This document shows positions 1-5,510 of a DNA stretch of 6,669 nucleotides, piece after piece. Every line of letters starts with the position of its first letter. The stretch's first letter is position 1. Position numbers and translations under genes: made by a program. The notes beneath the pieces were generated by a model, which saw nothing but the letters and a program-made list of their open reading frames with translations, did not search any database and was not told where the DNA came from. The stretch comes from an uncultured Desulfovibrionaceae bacterium (GTDB lineage Bacteria > Desulfobacterota > Desulfovibrionia > Desulfovibrionales > Desulfovibrionaceae), in the NCBI GenBank assembly GCA_949427775.1, contig CASQEL010000112.1:1-6669 (forward strand), given 5' to 3'.

Positions 1-216
1 CAGACAATGGCATACTTCATACCCATCCATGCCGGGCATCACCACATCCAGCAAAATAACGTCCGGAGGCGGAGAAGACTTGGCCAGCCGGAGCGCTGCC
101 TCGCCATTTCTGGCAAACATGATGGTGTATTCGTTTTTGAGCGATTCCACCAGAATACGGATGTTCTCAGGAGCATCGTCTACGATGAGGACTCTGCTTC
201 GCCGTTGTGCATCCAT
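1..216 (-). CDS. Response regulator receiver domain (partial, C-terminus outside window)
   Basis: Only the first 72 codons are present; the frame runs off the left edge. Seen: a hydrophobic first strand (residues 8-12, RVLIV), the acidic pair D13-D14, and the phospho-acceptor region VILLDVVMPGMDGYEV at residues 53-68, which makes D57 the predicted phosphorylated aspartate. These are the hallmarks of a CheY-like REC domain in two-component signalling, acting in the cytoplasm. The start is the ATG at 216; an AAGGAG ribosome site lies 5 bases upstream, complementary to about 222-227. The output domain (DNA-binding, GGDEF, HD-GYP or none) is outside the window, so the regulated process is unknown. 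It is separated by 171 bases from the lipid-transport operon on the same strand and has its own ribosome site. Co-transcription cannot be judged. Confidence 0.93.
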   Translation of the reverse strand, partial: MDAQRRSRVLIVDDAPENIRILVESLKNEYTIMFARNGEAALRLAKSSPPPDVILLDVVMPGMDGYEVCHCL

Positions 217-387
217 GAAAGCTCCTTGCCTCGCCGATGCGCTGTCGTCCTATTTCCGGACAGCGACCGGCGACGTTCGCTTGCAGTCGCAACACATATT
301 GACAATGACTCTTCCGCAAAAAATACAGCCACAAGAATGCGTTTTTTTGCGCCGCAAGGTCAAGAACAAATTCTACCCGAAATCCCT
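217..387. other. Intergenic region with A/T-rich inverted repeat
   Basis: This 171-base gap separates the lipoprotein stop from the response-regulator start. It holds an inverted repeat (CGCAAAAAA at 315-323 and TTTTTTGCG at 343-351, 19-base loop), described separately. I found no convincing sigma70 promoter for the response regulator and no credible ORF. A canonical terminator (GC-rich stem plus U tail) is not present. The gap is nonetheless the natural end of the lipid-transport transcript. Confidence 0.6.
315..351. repeat. Inverted repeat, possible weak terminator of the mla-like operon
   Basis: CGCAAAAAA (315-323) and TTTTTTGCG (343-351) are exact reverse complements around a 19-base loop; a few more pairs can form inside if one base bulges. 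It starts 37 bases downstream of the lipoprotein stop codon on the minus strand. The stem is A/T-rich and the U run lies within the right arm instead of following it, so it does not match a classic Rho-independent terminator. It could be a weak terminator, an mRNA 3'-end stabiliser, or chance in an A/T-rich patch. Confidence 0.35.
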
Positions 388-1005
388 TCACCGTACCGCG
401 CGGCGCTGTTCCGCCCCGGCGCCCGCGGCCAACCGGGGGGCCAGATTTTCTCCGAAACGAACCAGCAGCCTGCTCTGGGCCCGCACCAGGCTTTCATACG
501 TCGTCCCCACCGGCTCGCGTTCCACAAACGCACCGCGCGCCACTGTGCGATCGTCGCTGTTTCGCAAGGTCCAGCGCACCTCCAGCGTCGCCTCCTGCCC
601 CAACGTGCCGTCAAAACGCAACACTTCCACAAAAATCTGCAAAGGTCCCCGGCTATCGTCGTCAAGAGGCTGCAACAGAACCCCCCGCTCCAGCAGACGG
701 GGCGTCATGACCTCTGTCAATACGCGCTGCATACCGCCGGAAAGAGGCTCGGCCCAGGCGTGAAACTCCGCCAGCGTCACACGCACGCCGCCGGAATCAC
801 GCGTCACTATGGCGCTGCGATCCAGGTAACCGGGGATGTCCACCTTGCGCAATTGCAGGGCCGGAGCCGACACGTTTTCGATGTTCGGCGTCGTGACGCC
901 GCTGTCCAGCATGTAATATGCCGTCGGCGCGCTCCGGCCGCCGCATCCCGCCAGCAGCAGAAGACAAGCGCCGAAGAACGGAAGAACATGGCGAAAATGT
1001 GTCAT
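388..1005 (-). CDS. PqiC-type ABC-transport auxiliary lipoprotein
   Basis: A 205-residue lipoprotein. Seen: a signal peptide with hydrophobic residues 7-19 and the lipobox L18-A19-G20-C21, so C21 would be lipidated. Gly at +2 suggests sorting to the outer membrane, not inner-membrane retention. The mature start (SAPTAYYMLD, then LQLRKVDIPGYLDRSAIV around residues 51-68) is characteristic of the PqiC/YmbA (DUF330) family, in which Y-x-L and 'P-x-Y-L-(D/N)-R' patterns recur. In E. coli PqiC works with the MCE protein PqiB to bridge the periplasm. Here it follows an MCE gene, with a 4-base ATGA overlap and a strong ribosome site (GGGAGGT, 8 bases from the ATG, complementary to 1014-1019). It is the last gene of the operon. 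The inferred role is the outer-membrane dock for the MCE conduit. The family call is strong; the substrate is unknown. Confidence 0.88.
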   Translation of the reverse strand: MTHFRHVLPFFGACLLLLAGCGGRSAPTAYYMLDSGVTTPNIENVSAPALQLRKVDIPGYLDRSAIVTRDSGGVRVTLAEFHAWAEPLSGGMQRVLTEVMTPRLLERGVLLQPLDDDSRGPLQIFVEVLRFDGTLGQEATLEVRWTLRNSDDRTVARGAFVEREPVGTTYESLVRAQSRLLVRFGENLAPRLAAGAGAEQRRAVR

Positions 1006-1976
1006 GGCCGGTTACCTCCCTTGCCACGCAGCAGCGCTTCCGGATGTCGTTCCAACATAGTGGCGAGACCGCGCACGGCACGGGCCGCGTCGCTGAATTC
1101 CTTGAGCGCCTGGTTGAAATCCCGCACCGTGCGCGAATCCCGCGCGACCAATCCATCGGCGGAATTCAGCGTCCGTTGCATTTGCGCGGCAGCCGCCGCG
1201 ATGCCGTTCATGGCCACCTGAAAAGAGGCCATGGCTTCCGGCAACTGCCGATCCAGTGTTTTCGCCGCCTCATTCAAGGTTCCCAATGTGTTGCGGGCAT
1301 CCTCGCGCAACGGAATCATGTTTTCCAACAGCGTTCGGGCGTATTCAAAGGATTCCCTCATGGCCGCGATGCCTTTCTGAAGATCATCGTTGTTGACCAG
1401 GCCGGAGATGCCTTCCAGCGCATTATTGACCGATGTCGCGATGCTTTCCAGCGGCAATTTGGACAACGCGCGCTGAAATTCGTCCAACTGTGAAGGCACG
1501 GTGGGAATTTCGTTGTCGTGATCGCTGGAGTGATAGCGAGCCGGCGTATCGGGAAAAAAATCCAGTTCCACCCGATATTGTCCGGTGATGAGACTCTGCA
1601 ACTGCAACCGGGCGCGCAGACCGCGCTGCACCATGCGACGGATGATTTCCTCCCGCATGGCGTCGCTCAGTTCGGATTTGTTTCCCAGACGGACGATGCT
1701 GCCCTCGTCGATACGAATATACACCGGAATGGTGACGCCCTCGTCACGGGCATTGGCCACCAGACTGATCTTCGTGACGTTGCCCAAAGGCACACCCCGG
1801 AACACCACGGGCGCGCCGATGCTCAGACCGCTCACCGATCCGTCGAAATACAACACATAGTTGATATCGTTGGAAAACAATTTTTTACCGCCCAATGCCG
1901 CCAGGCCGAATACCAGCAGCACCAAAGCGCCGACGACGAAGATGCCGACCCTGGCCTTATTCACTTCCGCGCTCAT
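1002..1976 (-). CDS. mlaD: MlaD/PqiB-like MCE-domain protein with long helical tail
   Basis: A 324-residue periplasmic lipid-transport subunit anchored in the inner membrane. Seen: a short cytoplasmic N-terminus; one membrane span (about residues 10-29); a single MCE domain (about 37-145) with the typical GLSIGAPVVFRGVPLGNV stretch at 50-67 and a closing TGQYRVELDFFPDTPA at 131-146; then about 170 residues of mostly helical, alanine- and leucine-rich sequence (160-313) with scattered prolines. MCE proteins form hexameric rings that pass lipids. E. coli MlaD is much shorter (about 180 residues); the tail here is more like the helical needle of PqiB or mycobacterial Mce proteins. The start at 1976 overlaps the ATPase stop by 4 bases and has GAGGG 6 bases upstream (complementary to 1983-1987). 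The symbol is by family; it could equally be named pqiB-like. The direction and nature of the lipid are not readable from sequence. Confidence 0.92.
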   Translation of the reverse strand: MSAEVNKARVGIFVVGALVLLVFGLAALGGKKLFSNDINYVLYFDGSVSGLSIGAPVVFRGVPLGNVTKISLVANARDEGVTIPVYIRIDEGSIVRLGNKSELSDAMREEIIRRMVQRGLRARLQLQSLITGQYRVELDFFPDTPARYHSSDHDNEIPTVPSQLDEFQRALSKLPLESIATSVNNALEGISGLVNNDDLQKGIAAMRESFEYARTLLENMIPLREDARNTLGTLNEAAKTLDRQLPEAMASFQVAMNGIAAAAAQMQRTLNSADGLVARDSRTVRDFNQALKEFSDAARAVRGLATMLERHPEALLRGKGGNRP

Positions 1977-2761
1977 ACGCCGCCCTCTTTTCCCTCGTCC
2001 GAGCCTCCGCGAGTCAGAAAGCGCAAGACCGTGGGGTTGGTATCGGGATTATGCAAAAGCTCCGTCGGGTTGCCTCTGGCGCCCATCGTGCGGGTGGCCG
2101 CGTCCAGAAACACCGAATTGTTGCCGATGGCGAACAGACTCGCCAGATCATGCGTCACCACGACAAACGTTTTGTCGAGCGTGTCGCGCAGTTCCAAAAT
2201 CAGATCATCCAACAGACGCGCGCTCACCGGGTCCAGTCCGGCGGAAGGTTCGTCCAAAAACAGAATTTCCGGGTCCAGCGCCAAAGCACGGGCCAGACCG
2301 GCCCGCTTGCGCATGCCTCCGCTGATTTCCGAGGGATAATACTCCTCAAAACCGGCAAGCCCCGCCAAAGCCAGCTTCAACGATGCCTGTTCTCGAATTT
2401 CTTCCGGAGAAAGACGGGTATACTGCTGGAGGGGCAGTCCCACATTTTCCGCCAGTGTCATGGAACTCCACAAGGCTCCGCCCTGAAACAGCACCCCGGC
2501 CCGACGCATGGTGGCCTGGCGCTGCTCCTCCGCCCCCCCCCAGAAATCCACGTCGCCATAGCGCACCTTGCCGGCCGCGGGAGACTTCAGCCCCATGAGC
2601 ACACGCAACAGCGTGCTTTTTCCGCAGCCGCTGCCGCCCATGATGATGAACACGTCTCCCCTGTTTATGGTGAACGCTACATCATGCATCAATACAAAAC
2701 TGCCGTAGGCGATGGTCAGATCGCTGACTTCGATGCAGGGAGATGGGGAAGGCGTGCTCAT
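1973..2761 (-). CDS. mlaF: MlaF-type ABC transporter ATPase
   Basis: A complete 262-residue nucleotide-binding subunit that powers the MCE transporter from the cytoplasmic face. Seen: A-loop tyrosine Y19; Walker A GGSGCGKST (42-50); Q-loop Q93 in LFQGGALWSSMT; signature ISGGMRKRAGLARA (146-159), where SGGM in place of SGGQ is usual for the MlaF family; Walker B ILFLDEP (166-172) with catalytic E171; D-loop SAGLDP; and H-loop H204 in VVTHD. No catalytic residue is missing. The ATG at 2761 overlaps the permease stop by 4 bases (ATGA) and I see no Shine-Dalgarno before it, so translation probably depends on coupling to the permease gene. The frame stays open far upstream on the minus strand, but that extension lies antiparallel to nothing conserved and inside the permease gene, so it is an out-of-frame shadow. 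Confidence 0.96.
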   Translation of the reverse strand: MSTPSPSPCIEVSDLTIAYGSFVLMHDVAFTINRGDVFIIMGGSGCGKSTLLRVLMGLKSPAAGKVRYGDVDFWGGAEEQRQATMRRAGVLFQGGALWSSMTLAENVGLPLQQYTRLSPEEIREQASLKLALAGLAGFEEYYPSEISGGMRKRAGLARALALDPEILFLDEPSAGLDPVSARLLDDLILELRDTLDKTFVVVTHDLASLFAIGNNSVFLDAATRTMGARGNPTELLHNPDTNPTVLRFLTRGGSDEGKEGGV

Positions 2762-3888
2762 ATGTTCAATATATTGCAGATAATGGTGATAATGGCCGTG
2801 GCGACGATGATTCCCACGATGGCGTTGACCACCGCCGCCGTGGTCGCCGTGCCCACAGCAGCCGCGCTGCGACCGCAATGCATTCCCTGATAGCATCCTG
2901 AAAGCGCGATGATCATGCCGAACACCGTGCTGTAGACAAGACCGATCACCACATGCTTGAAAGGAACCATCTGTATGGTGGCGTTCCAGTATTCCAGAGG
3001 ATGCAGCCCCAGCATGAATACACCCACCAGGAAACCGCCCAACACCCCCATGAAATCGGCGTACAGCGTCAACAGGGGCACCATCACGGTCAGGGCCAAC
3101 ACTCTGGGCAGCACCAGAAAATCTATGGGGGAGAGACCGAAGGTGGACAAGGCGTCCACTTCCTCGTTGACCTGCATGGTGCCGATAAGCGCGGCATAGG
3201 AGGCTCCCATGCGCCCCGCCATGACCACGCCCACCATAATGGCTCCCATGACCCGCAGCATGCCGATGCCTACCAATCCGGCCACGTAAATCTGCGCGCC
3301 GAACTGCGTCAATTGCACGGCGCCTACAAAGGCCAGAATAAGCCCGAACAACATACTCGTCAGCGCGACGATCGGCAACGCCTGCACGCCGCATTCCTGC
3401 ATGGCGCCGAACACGTCCCTTCCCCGAATATCGGCCCTGCCGGCGAGCAAGCGCCCTGTCGACAGCGTGACTTCTCCAATAAATTCAAGACAACTGCGTA
3501 TGGATTTGGGGACGGACAGCGCAATCGTGCCCACGGATGCAAAAAACGGCAACCGCGTATGCGTGCGCTGCGAGCCCTCTTTGGGAGGCACGGCAAAGGC
3601 CAGTTGCAGCAAACGCCGCACACCGTCGGGCAGTCGATCGTCATGAACAGGCAGGGAACGGGCGCGGGCGCGCTTGACGGCCTGCACCAGAAACACCAGC
3701 AAACTCGTGTCCCACGTCCCGAGCTCAGCGGTTTCCAAACGCAGTTCCCGAACATTCGCATCGTCGATCCCCGCCAACGCCGTCTCGGCGTCCGGAGGCG
3801 AGGAATCTCCCATATGCCAACGCCCACCTACCGCCAATGTGTAAAGAGCACCTTCCTGTGTTACCGTAACTTGTGGGACATCTTGCAT
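2758..3888 (-). CDS. mlaE: STAS-MlaE fusion permease of MCE lipid transporter
   Basis: A 376-residue inner-membrane permease with a fused N-terminal STAS domain. Residues 1-105 resemble a STAS/MlaB domain, with a strand-rich start (ALYTLAVGGRW) and the helix-capping motif W-D60-T61-S62-L-L. T61 sits where MlaB has its functional threonine (DTGGL, T52 in E. coli). Residues about 130-376 are the MlaE permease: an amphipathic interface helix, several membrane spans, the family motif GRMGASYAALIGTMQVNEE (225-243) followed by VDAL, and a C-terminal GTATTAAVVNAIVGI segment (346-360). In E. coli MlaB and MlaE are separate proteins; here they are one chain, as in many bacteria outside the enterics. 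The ATG at 3888 is chosen because it directly precedes the STAS domain; its ribosome site is weak (GGACGA). An alternative GTG at 4020 would add 44 unconserved-looking residues. It is the first gene of the four-gene operon. Confidence 0.92.
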   Translation of the reverse strand: MQDVPQVTVTQEGALYTLAVGGRWHMGDSSPPDAETALAGIDDANVRELRLETAELGTWDTSLLVFLVQAVKRARARSLPVHDDRLPDGVRRLLQLAFAVPPKEGSQRTHTRLPFFASVGTIALSVPKSIRSCLEFIGEVTLSTGRLLAGRADIRGRDVFGAMQECGVQALPIVALTSMLFGLILAFVGAVQLTQFGAQIYVAGLVGIGMLRVMGAIMVGVVMAGRMGASYAALIGTMQVNEEVDALSTFGLSPIDFLVLPRVLALTVMVPLLTLYADFMGVLGGFLVGVFMLGLHPLEYWNATIQMVPFKHVVIGLVYSTVFGMIIALSGCYQGMHCGRSAAAVGTATTAAVVNAIVGIIVATAIITIICNILNI

Positions 3889-3956
3889 ATTTCGTCCGCC
3901 GATAGCAATCTTTCCTGAAACGACATCGGACTGTCGCCTTTGTGAACAATGTACCG

Positions 3957-3985
3957 AGTATGCCTCACTTGCCTGCTCATGGCAA
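3957..3985 (-). promoter_or_regulatory. Candidate sigma70 promoter of the mla-like operon
   Basis: On the minus strand, TTGCCA (3985-3980; 5 of 6 matches to the -35 consensus) is separated by exactly 17 bases from CATACT (3962-3957; 4 of 6 matches to the -10 consensus). Transcription would start near 3950, leaving a leader of about 60 bases before the ATG at 3888. Position, spacing and strand all fit. The call rests on consensus matching only. Confidence 0.55.
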
Positions 3986-3986
3986 G
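3968..3986. promoter_or_regulatory. Inverted repeat over the -35 element, possible operator
   Basis: CTTGCC (3968-3973) and GGCAAG (3981-3986) form a perfect 6-base dyad with a 7-base centre. The right arm overlaps the TTGCCA -35 box of the candidate promoter. A dyad at this place could be a repressor site, but 6-base arms also arise by chance. Confidence 0.3.
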
Positions 3987-4016
3987 AAATCCGGCATAAC
4001 ACATCGCTTGCGACGA

Positions 4017-4307
4017 TCACCGGATTTCAGACGCTCTTTCCTGATGCCGACTGATGACAAGAGGCCGCAGCCGGGCAAGTTCTCTCTCCACTCCTTCAAG
4101 ACGCGTGGAAATTTTTTCCAAATTCTCGGCTACGTCAGCGACGCCTCTGGAAATTTCATACAGCTCCAGGCTGCCCTGCGTGTTCACGGCGACGCCGTTT
4201 TTGTGCAGGCCGTACAGCGCGGACGCGATCACGCCCAGCAGGATCGTCAGCAGCGTCAGCAGGACGTTGCTATACTGAGCTCCAAGGAAACACAGCAGTC
4301 TTTTCAT
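4017..4307 (-). CDS. Small membrane protein with coiled coil, function unknown
   Basis: I do not recognise this 96-residue protein. Seen: a basic start (MKRLL), a membrane span at about residues 13-34 (rich in L, I, V, A and T), a short linker, then a charged heptad-like region (about 55-82: ENLEKISTRLEGVERELARL at 61-80) likely to form a coiled coil, and a basic tail. Topology would place the coiled coil outside the membrane on one face, probably periplasmic if the N-terminus stays inside. The ATG at 4307 is preferred; the frame extends to a TTG at 4352, but that adds 15 residues without hydrophobic character. No strong ribosome site is visible before 4307. It sits between the hydrogenase maturation genes and the lipid-transport operon, with gaps of about 130 bases on each side, so it may belong to either or stand alone. 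Confidence 0.7.
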   Translation of the reverse strand: MKRLLCFLGAQYSNVLLTLLTILLGVIASALYGLHKNGVAVNTQGSLELYEISRGVADVAENLEKISTRLEGVERELARLRPLVISRHQERASEIR

Positions 4308-4436
4308 AACACAGGCCGGATTGGGATACGTATATTGTGCAAAACACCTCAATCGACACTGTGGAGAGCTTTGCGCCGCATATCGACGGACGTGCCCGCC
4401 ACAGAGGGAACATTCGCATGTACAGCGGTAAAAATC
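4308..4436. other. Intergenic region between hypC and the small membrane protein gene
   Basis: This is a 129-base gap. Directly after the hypC stop the minus strand has a short U-rich stretch (GATTTTTACC), but no proper stem precedes it, so I do not call a terminator. An A/T-rich patch (complementary to about 4325-4345) could hold a -10-like TATACG, but no -35 box is at the right distance. Nothing else is seen. Confidence 0.5.
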
Positions 4437-4691
4437 CTAAAATCCCGCGGGTTGTCCCCCTTCCAGGGTTTCCGCCATTTCGCGCAGCAGGCGCAGCGTT
4501 TCCTCCGCTTCCTCCTTGTTCAGCTTGTGCAAGGCAAAACCGGCGTGCACGATCACGTAGTCCCCTACCTGCGCCGGTTCGGGCAGCAGCATAACGGACG
4601 TTTCCAGATAGGTCTGACTCTCTCCCACCCGGGCGCGGGCCATACCTTCACCTTTCAGTTCCACAATTCGGGCGGGAATGGCAAGACACAT
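4437..4691 (-). CDS. hypC: [NiFe]-hydrogenase maturation chaperone HypC
   Basis: An 84-residue cytoplasmic chaperone. With HypD, HypC carries the Fe(CN)2CO unit and delivers it to the precursor of the hydrogenase large subunit. Seen: the diagnostic N-terminus MCLAIPARIV with the essential Cys2 (after Met removal it becomes the N-terminal thiol), a small beta-barrel core (residues 3-52), and the conserved VGDYVIVHAGFAL block (42-54) with H49. It ends with a charged helix (58-78). The start is the ATG at 4691, because Cys must follow Met; the upstream in-frame TTG at 4697 would bury the Cys and overlaps the ribosome site (AAAAGGAG, complementary to 4700-4707, 8 bases from the ATG). It lies 33 bases after the protease gene. 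The pair hupD-hypC suggests a dedicated HypC for this hydrogenase (HybG-like), not necessarily the housekeeping copy of a hypABCDEF cluster. Confidence 0.95.
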   Translation of the reverse strand: MCLAIPARIVELKGEGMARARVGESQTYLETSVMLLPEPAQVGDYVIVHAGFALHKLNKEEAEETLRLLREMAETLEGGQPAGF

Positions 4692-4724
4692 ATGCACAAC
4701 TCCTTTTCGCCGCAGGACGGCGCT

Positions 4725-5195
4725 TTACAGGGCCGCGGACAGGGCAAGAATTTCTTCTCTGGCCACGGCGAGAAAATCCTCAAACCGCGCCTGCACACGC
4801 GACGACAGGCCGATATTCCACGTCGTGTAATCGGCAGGCTCCATACCCAGCACCCGCAGTTGCGGCCGTTTGCCGTGCAGCAACTCCGCCATGTTCAGGG
4901 AATCTATAAGATCAATATCGTGAATGGAAAGTCTCTGTTTTTCGTCATCCACCAACTGCGCTTCTGAAAGTCGGTACAACGTTCCCGGCTCGCCTTGCGC
5001 ATGAACGATATCCAATACCAGCACGGCGTCGTAACCTTCAAAAAGGTAAAAAACGTCATGTGTGAAGGTGCCGGCTTCCATGACGGTGACGTTCGGAGGA
5101 AAGGATTCCTTCTGCAACGCCTGCGCGGCAAACACGCCCACGCCATCGTCAGTGAGCAGCATATTGCCGATACCCATAACCAGCAGCTTTCCCAT
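4725..5195 (-). CDS. hupD: Hydrogenase maturation protease, HupD/HybD family
   Basis: A 156-residue nickel-dependent endopeptidase that removes the C-terminal peptide of the [NiFe]-hydrogenase large subunit after nickel insertion. Seen: the N-terminal GIGNMLLTDDGVGV (8-21), with D17 at the place of the HybD nickel ligand E16; D62 in VLVLDIV; and H92 in LSIHDID. These correspond to the E16/D62/H93 ligand set of E. coli HybD, with Asp for Glu at the first site, which is common in the family. Length is normal. The start at the ATG 5195 is chosen because GAGGG lies 5 bases upstream; an in-frame TTG at 5219 has no ribosome site and would add 8 residues. It follows a hairpin-rich spacer after the hydrogenase membrane genes and precedes hypC by 33 bases. 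The substrate is presumably the large subunit encoded upstream of the window. Confidence 0.95.
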   Translation of the reverse strand: MGKLLVMGIGNMLLTDDGVGVFAAQALQKESFPPNVTVMEAGTFTHDVFYLFEGYDAVLVLDIVHAQGEPGTLYRLSEAQLVDDEKQRLSIHDIDLIDSLNMAELLHGKRPQLRVLGMEPADYTTWNIGLSSRVQARFEDFLAVAREEILALSAAL

Positions 5196-5231
5196 GTTCT
5201 CTCCCTCGTATCTTTTCAACGATAACAGAAA

Positions 5232-5255
5232 GGGCGGGTTGTCGGCAACCCGCCC
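5232..5255 (-). terminator. Perfect 10-bp hairpin followed by short U tract (attenuator or partial terminator)
   Basis: Positions 5232-5241 and 5246-5255 are perfect reverse complements (10 base pairs, nine of them from GGGCGGGTT/AACCCGCCC) around a 4-base loop. On the minus strand the stem is followed by TTTCTGTT, a weak, interrupted U tract. It lies between the 59-residue membrane protein and hupD, inside what should be one operon, so partial read-through or a processing/stability role is more likely than full termination. Confidence 0.6.
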
Positions 5256-5270
5256 CGAAAATCAGGCGCG

Positions 5271-5296
5271 AGGGCAGCCCCCGAGGGAGCTGCCCT
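5271..5296 (-). repeat. Second intercistronic hairpin (8-bp stem)
   Basis: AGGGCAGC (5271-5278) and GCTGCCCT (5289-5296) pair perfectly around a 10-base loop. It starts 8 bases after the stop codon of the 59-residue protein on the minus strand and comes 15 bases before the stronger hairpin. No U run follows directly. In tandem with its neighbour it could protect the 3' end of the upstream message against exonucleases. Confidence 0.55.
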
Positions 5297-5303
5297 GCCG
5301 TGA

Positions 5304-5483
5304 TCAATGACTGTCCTTACCGTCGTCCGCCAGGAATTCCTGCACCACTTCCTTCGGTTTTTTACCGTCGAGGATGCACAACCAGTAACAGACGTAACCG
5401 GGCAGAATCAGAAACATCAAGACATACGCCCAGCTTTTGGTGAACAGGAAGTAGTCATAAAAGGTAGGGAATATACCGGACAT
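5304..5483 (-). CDS. 59-residue single-span membrane protein of the hydrogenase operon
   Basis: A small protein starting MSGIFPTFYDYFLF. It has one hydrophobic segment (about residues 17-38, with aromatic residues and C32 and C36 near its end), then a charged tail with KKPKEVVQEF (41-50), and ends in DGKDSH. The ribosome site is strong (AAGGAG, complementary to 5491-5496, 7 bases from the ATG), and the gene starts 27 bases after the HybB stop, so it is surely translated with it. The positive-inside rule puts the KK-containing tail in the cytoplasm. Similar-sized single-span proteins accompany NrfD-type subunits in Desulfovibrio membrane redox complexes (HmcD in the Hmc complex is one). I propose, without sequence proof, an accessory subunit that stabilises the HybB complex. 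No cofactor-binding motif is visible. Confidence 0.85.
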   Translation of the reverse strand: MSGIFPTFYDYFLFTKSWAYVLMFLILPGYVCYWLCILDGKKPKEVVQEFLADDGKDSH

Positions 5484-5510
5484 GAATTTTCTCCTTCTTC
5501 CCTGAGGGCA

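Larger units (their letters stand above)
3889..4016 (-). other. Intergenic region upstream of the lipid-transport operon
   Basis: This 128-base gap lies between the 96-residue membrane protein and the STAS-MlaE gene, and is the only place in the operon's upstream region with a convincing promoter. It contains the candidate promoter and the inverted repeat listed separately. The GTG at 4020 leaves the gap formally open in the permease frame, but the implied peptide looks like unselected sequence. Confidence 0.6.

Noticed and set aside
315..331. Sigma54-like TGGC...TTGC elements on the minus strand before the response regulator
   Set aside because: The GG and GC elements are 11 bases apart where sigma54 promoters need 10, and the flanking consensus bases do not fit.
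7..1221. Long plus-strand open frame of 404 codons opposite the lipoprotein and MCE genes
   Set aside because: It is antisense to well-supported genes, has low-complexity, Arg/His/Gln-rich content typical of shadows in GC-rich DNA, and matches no family I know.
1895..2890. Plus-strand open frame of 331 codons opposite the ATPase
   Set aside because: It is a shadow of the mlaF gene; the ATPase motifs on the minus strand are complete and leave no room for a second gene.
2762..3394. N-terminal extension of the MlaF frame within the permease gene
   Set aside because: The added sequence is Arg/Gly-rich and unlike any ABC domain; the ATPase begins normally at the ATG at 2761.
2953..3918. Plus-strand open frame of 321 codons opposite the permease
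   Set aside because: Its composition (His/Gln-rich) reflects reverse-complement codon bias and it has no recognisable domain.
4325..4352. Promoter upstream of the 96-residue membrane protein (TTGAGG and TATACG)
   Set aside because: The two boxes are only 12 bases apart, too close for sigma70, and no better pair was found.
4430..4455. Terminator at the end of hypC (CCCGCGGG palindrome followed by T-rich sequence on the minus strand)
   Set aside because: The palindrome has no loop and lies inside the coding end of hypC; no stable stem directly precedes the U-rich stretch.
3942..4967. Plus-strand open frame of 341 codons across hupD, hypC and the gap
   Set aside because: It runs antisense through several unrelated, well-supported genes, so it is a chance frame.
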